The notes under the pieces: generated by a model
The model's input: only the letters and a program-made list of their open reading frames with translations
What the model was told of the DNA's origin: nothing
Database searches by the model: none
Shown: positions 49,616-53,270 of the stretch, in pieces
How positions within the stretch are numbered: the stretch's first letter is position 1
Layout of the letters: every line of letters begins with the position of its first letter
Made by a program: the position numbers and the translations under genes
NCBI GenBank assembly: GCA_015055815.1
Contig: SVHM01000003.1
Coordinates: 1-53,270, forward strand
Source of the DNA: Clostridiales bacterium
Lineage (GTDB): Bacteria > Bacillota > Clostridia > Christensenellales > UBA1242
Reading direction: 5' to 3'
Length of the DNA stretch: 53,270 nucleotides

Positions 49616-51478
49616 ATGAATAACAATTACGAAGTAATAGTAATAGGCTCAGGTCACGCTGGTTGCGAAAGTGCCTTAGCATCTGCAAGAATGGGTCACA
49701 GAACCCTTCTTCTTACATTAAACCTAGACAGTATAGGTTTTCTTGCTTGTAACCCAAGTATTGGCGGAACTGCAAAAGGTCATTTAGTATGTGAAATAGA
49801 TGCTCTTGGCGGACAAATGGGAATTACAGCCGACCAAGCAACCATTCAAAGAAGAATGTTAAATAGTTCAAAAGGCTATGCAGTAAGGTCACTTAGAGTT
49901 CAAGCTGACAAAAACAAATACCATACACTTATGAAAAAAACGCTTGAAAATCAAGAAAATTTAGTAATTCGTCAAGGTGAAGTAAGTGAAATAATTGTTG
50001 AAAACAACATAGTCACGGGTGTTAAAACAAAACAAGGTCAAACATATAACACTAATATCGCAATTATTTGTTCGGGTGTTTATTTAAAAAGCCGAATTAT
50101 AATAGGGGAATATTCAAAAGACGTAGGTCCAAATGGTTTTGCAAACGCAACCGATTTATCTGAATGTCTTGTAAATTTAGGTTTTAAATTGCGTAGATTT
50201 AAAACTGGTACACCAGTAAGACTAAATGGTAAGACGGTAGATTATTCAAAACTTGAAGTTCAAAAAGGTGAAGATAATATCCAAACATTCTCAACACTTA
50301 CAAAAACACCACCTGTAAATATTTCAGATTGTTATCTAACATATACTAATTTAGATACACATAAATTAATACTAGATAATTTAGACAAAGCACCTATGTA
50401 CAATGGCTCAATTGAAGGTGTAGGCCCTAGATATTGTCCAAGTATTGAAAACAAAGTTGTTAAATTTTCAGACAAAGACAGACATCAATTATTTTTAGAA
50501 CCAGAAGGCTTAGATACTGTTGAAATGTACTTACAAGGATTTTCTACAAGTATGCCTGTAGACATACAAGAAAAAATGGTCAACTCTCTATCAGGTCTTG
50601 AAAATGCAGAAATAATGAGAGACGCTTATGCAATTGAATACGATTGCATTGATGCCACAACCCTTTATCCAACATTGGAAAGTAAAAACATTTCAGGACT
50701 ATATTTTGCAGGTCAAATTAACGGAACTTCAGGATATGAAGAAGCTGGTGCTCAAGGACTTATTGCAGGTATAAATGCTTGCTTAAAACTTGAAAACAAA
50801 GAGCCATTAATTTTAAAAAGAAGTGAAAGTTATATCGGTGTTTTAATTGACGATATTGTAACAAAAGAAACATTTGAACCATACCGCATGATGACTAGTA
50901 GGGCAGAGTACCGACTAACTCTCAGACAAGACAATGCTGACATCAGACTTACGGAAATTGGCAGAAAGTGTGGTTTAGTTGACAACAACAGATACAGTGA
51001 GTATTTAGAACACATCAATCAAATTAATCAATTAGACGAACTTTTAAATACAATTTTATCACCAAAATCGGTTAAAGATTTATTCGAAAAACATAACGAA
51101 CAATTAAACACAAATAGCGGTATAACATATAAAGATATTTTAAGAAGAGCAAACATTACTGCTGAAATTTTAAAAGATTATTTTGACGAACAATTTAAAG
51201 ACTATTCAATAAGAGCATTAAAACAATGGGAAATAAATCTTAAATACGAAGGCTACTTAAAAAGGCAAGACATTCAAATATCGCAAGCAAAGAAACAGGA
51301 AGTACAATCGCTACCTACAGATATAGATTACAATCAAATAAAAGGTTTACGACTTGAAGCTAGACAGAAGTTAAACGAAATCAAACCTTTAACTCTAGCA
51401 CAAGCAAGCAGAATAAGTGGTGTAAGTCCAGCAGATATTTCAGTTCTTACAATTTATTTAAAGACACTAAGCAAATAA
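49616..51478 (+). CDS. mnmG: tRNA uridine-5-carboxymethylaminomethyl modification enzyme MnmG
   Basis: This 620-residue FAD enzyme, partner of MnmE, starts YEVIVIGSGHAGCESALASARMG (Rossmann FAD motif) and shows GGTAKGHLVCEIDALGGQMG, the long NAD-binding insert, and NGTSGYEEAGAQGLIAGINA. The C-terminal helical domain ends ISGVSPADISVLTIYLK. The frame also opens at ATG 49592, but no ribosome site precedes it. ATG 49616 has AAAGG at good distance and gives the usual N-terminus. A terminator at 51718 follows. Confidence 0.97.
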   Translation: MNNNYEVIVIGSGHAGCESALASARMGHRTLLLTLNLDSIGFLACNPSIGGTAKGHLVCEIDALGGQMGITADQATIQRRMLNSSKGYAVRSLRVQADKNKYHTLMKKTLENQENLVIRQGEVSEIIVENNIVTGVKTKQGQTYNTNIAIICSGVYLKSRIIIGEYSKDVGPNGFANATDLSECLVNLGFKLRRFKTGTPVRLNGKTVDYSKLEVQKGEDNIQTFSTLTKTPPVNISDCYLTYTNLDTHKLILDNLDKAPMYNGSIEGVGPRYCPSIENKVVKFSDKDRHQLFLEPEGLDTVEMYLQGFSTSMPVDIQEKMVNSLSGLENAEIMRDAYAIEYDCIDATTLYPTLESKNISGLYFAGQINGTSGYEEAGAQGLIAGINACLKLENKEPLILKRSESYIGVLIDDIVTKETFEPYRMMTSRAEYRLTLRQDNADIRLTEIGRKCGLVDNNRYSEYLEHINQINQLDELLNTILSPKSVKDLFEKHNEQLNTNSGITYKDILRRANITAEILKDYFDEQFKDYSIRALKQWEINLKYEGYLKRQDIQISQAKKQEVQSLPTDIDYNQIKGLRLEARQKLNEIKPLTLAQASRISGVSPADISVLTIYLKTLSK

Positions 51479-51717
51479 TAACACTAAAACCATCTTGAAA
51501 TCATATTGAAATTATAGCATTCAATCAATATTAAAGTAATTATTAATAATACAATATATAAGTAATTCATAAGATTATATTGTATTAGTAATTTATAGAA
51601 ACTTAATGCATAATCAATCAATATGATTTTAATGTATTTATAGTTTTATACAGATGAAATTTAAACGTAATTTATATAAGCAAATTTTAAAAAAAGTGTA
51701 ATATTTTATCAAAAATT

Positions 51718-51750
51718 AGCATAGTTATATTTTAATAACTGTGCTTTTTG
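51718..51750 (+). terminator. Terminator of the mnmE-GNAT-mnmG operon
   Basis: AGCATAGTTAT (51718-51728) and ATAACTGTGCT (51735-51745) form an 11-bp stem with one G-U pair, followed by TTTTGTTTT. It lies 240 bases after mnmG and just before the parS array, keeping transcription out of it. Confidence 0.85.
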
Positions 51751-51840
51751 TTTTGAAAAAAAACTCCAAATAAAGCCATTTTTGATTATTATTAAAATCA
51801 AAATCATAAATATATTCTAATAATTTAACATCAACTAAAA

Positions 51841-52834
51841 TGTTTCACGTGAAACATTTTGGCTATCATATTCACTATATTACAACAAAATATTATCAAA
51901 CTTTTTTTATTAAAACTAGAATTATAATCACAATTTTAATCAATACGTTTTAATCTGTTTATTTTGAAAATTGTTTCACGTGAAACAATTATATTTTGAG
52001 ATATATTATTCTAATAATATTTTTTTTCAATATTTAAATTTAATATTGTTCTTATATTTTAAATTTTATATAATGTCATATTTCAAACAAATAATAAAGA
52101 ATATGTTTCACGTGAAACAATTAGTGATATATATAATCATTTTGATATTATAAAATTTAAAAGATTGAAAGATTAATAGTTATTATAATTTATAAAAAAT
52201 GTTTCACGTGAAACATTTTTAATTTTATTGATTACATATTTATCAATAAATAAAAAATCAATTTGAATTGTAGCCAAATATCAAAAAATTATTTAAAAGC
52301 CTTATATTTATAATTGATACACTTTAATTGTTTCACGTGAAACAATTAGCATTTAAGATATCACAAATTATATAACTTTATATAACACAAGAACATTATA
52401 AATAATCATAATATTAATAATTGAGATAAAATAAGCATAAATCTATTTCAATTATTATAGATTGTTTCACGTGAAACAATTAGCAATTAATTACAACATT
52501 ATTATACGTATCGATATTAATAACTATATTTTGCTACAATATTAATAATTATCATTTAAATACAAATATTTTAATAAAGTAAATTAATAAGTAATAACAT
52601 TAAAACAATGTTTCACGTGAAACATTTAGAATATTTAATTTATATATTTACATTATTTTAATTTAAAGAAATTAACAAATATTATTATATTATTTAATTA
52701 CATAAAAAGAATTGTTTCACGTGAAACAATTTAAAATTATGGTCTTTATATTTATTTGATTATATTTATAGAATACTAAAACTAAACACATACATTATTA
52801 TTTGTTATACATAAAAAATGTTTCACGTGAAACA
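51841..52834. other. parS: Nine-site parS centromere array
   Basis: Nine perfect copies of the 16-bp palindrome TGTTTCACGTGAAACA, the ParB/Spo0J binding site, start at 51841, 51972, 52104, 52200, 52329, 52463, 52609, 52713 and 52819. Spacings are 96-146 bases. Eight copies keep the palindrome for one more base pair on each side (A..T or T..A); the one at 52104 does not. The spacers are almost pure A/T, unrelated to each other and non-coding. No other copy was seen in the window. Flanked by mnmG and rsmG, the usual neighbours of parA-parB. Confidence 0.95.
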
Positions 52835-52995
52835 TTTAAAATATTAATAAAATATGTAGAAATAATAAAAAAACATTAAAAAACACAAGAAATAATCAAA
52901 AATATTAATTAAAATACTTTTTTTAAAAAGATAAATAATGTATAATAAATATATAAATTTATTTTATATTATATACAATATAATTAAAGGATATT

Positions 52996-53270
52996 ATGAA
53001 TATAACTAATGAGTTAAAAAAAGTATTAAATAAGTACAATATTAAATCAGATGATAAGATAGTTGAAAATATTGATAATTTTAATAATTTAATGCTAGAA
53101 TACAATAAAACACACAATTTAACATCTATCACAGAAAAGAATGAAATAATATATAAACATTATTTAGATAGCCTACTTGGACTTAATTTAATAGAAAACA
53201 ATTCAAAAGTTATTGATTTAGGTTGTGGTGGTGGGTTTCCAAGTATTCCACTTAAAATTGCAAACAATAC
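52996..53270 (+). CDS. rsmG: 16S rRNA m7G methyltransferase RsmG, 5' part
   Basis: The first 91 codons are present and the frame is still open at the window edge. They show NKTHNLTSITEKNEIIYKHYLDS and the SAM motif VIDLGCGGGFPSIPLKIA, diagnostic of RsmG/GidB, which methylates G527 of 16S rRNA (E. coli numbering). ATG 52996 follows AAAGG by five bases. TATAAT at 52941 with a poor -35 is the likely promoter. Next in most Bacillota would be noc, parA and parB. Confidence 0.95.
   Translation, partial: MNITNELKKVLNKYNIKSDDKIVENIDNFNNLMLEYNKTHNLTSITEKNEIIYKHYLDSLLGLNLIENNSKVIDLGCGGGFPSIPLKIANN

Larger units (their letters stand above)
51479..52995. other. 1.5-kb non-coding region holding the parS array
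   Basis: No supportable gene. Between the mnmG stop and 51717 is AT-rich sequence without clear features. Then come the terminator (51718), about 90 bases of spacer, the array, and a final 160 bases with a TATAAT (52941-52946) that probably serves rsmG. A 60-codon open frame at 51971-52153 just reads through two parS sites. Confidence 0.75.

Noticed and set aside
51971..52153. 60-codon open frame in the parS region
   Set aside because: It simply reads through two parS sites (giving MFHVKQL twice), lacks a ribosome site and has no coding character.
51841..52834. Regularly spaced repeats resembling a CRISPR array
   Set aside because: The repeat is a 16-bp perfect palindrome identical to parS, spacers are 80-130 bases of A/T, and no cas genes are present.
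1..53270. tRNA, rRNA, insertion sequences or prophage
   Set aside because: No cloverleaf, rRNA segment, transposase or phage structural gene was recognised on either strand.

Overview
The window is very AT-rich chromosomal DNA with short intergenic gaps, strong AGGAGG-type ribosome binding sites and consensus TTGACA/TATAAT promoters, as expected for a low-GC Gram-positive (Bacillota). A tricistronic GerA-type germinant receptor operon and a YyaC-family protein mark it as a spore former of clostridial type. A YhhN-type lysoplasmalogenase fits an anaerobe with plasmalogens. No rRNA, tRNA, IS or phage module was recognised. I cannot name a species.

Layout. 1-3.8 kb: a HipA-like kinase gene, a cysteine synthase gene behind a leader that looks like a complete cysteine attenuator (10-residue peptide ending in four Cys codons, alternative hairpins, terminator), and an Xre regulator divergent from two small zinc-binding proteins. 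4-5.3 kb: rpsF-ssb-rpsR with a candidate S6:S18 leader. 5.3-9.1 kb: gerA-type operon. 9.9-12.6 kb: rpmH-rnpA-yidD-yidC-khpB, the block usually beside oriC. 12.8-28.7 kb: ftsH, yyaC, cvpA, ychF, uppP, yhhN and tex mixed with unrecognised membrane proteins and lipoproteins, plus a 450-bp repeat region with three related large stem-loops. 28.9-34.9 kb: a MetRS-like gene, a small Xre gene, dnaA, pgi and an SDR gene. 35-47.3 kb: a minus-strand glycogen operon malQ-glgB-glgA-glgP-amylase, in which glgA carries a roughly 1050-residue lysine- then glutamate-rich extension. 47.6-53.3 kb: plus-strand mnmE-GNAT-mnmG, then about 1.5 kb of non-coding DNA holding nine perfect copies of the 16-bp parS palindrome, then the start of rsmG.

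How it fits together. The window holds most genes of a classical Bacillota origin region (dnaA, rpmH-rnpA-yidC-khpB, mnmE-mnmG-rsmG, a parS centromere, yyaC), but they are split into separate blocks with a glycogen operon and spore genes between them. No dnaN, parA or parB is present. The parS array and the strand switch at about 47.4 kb (leftward genes before it, rightward after) suggest the origin is near the right end, but no convincing DnaA-box cluster was found. The glycogen operon has synthesis (GlgA, GlgB) and breakdown (GlgP, MalQ, amylase) genes next to pgi, without glgC in the window.

Most striking signals: the cysteine attenuator, the nine-site parS array, the acidic GlgA fusion, the repeated stem-loop family at 22.6-22.9 kb, and a promoter that fires straight into a terminator at 25.9 kb.
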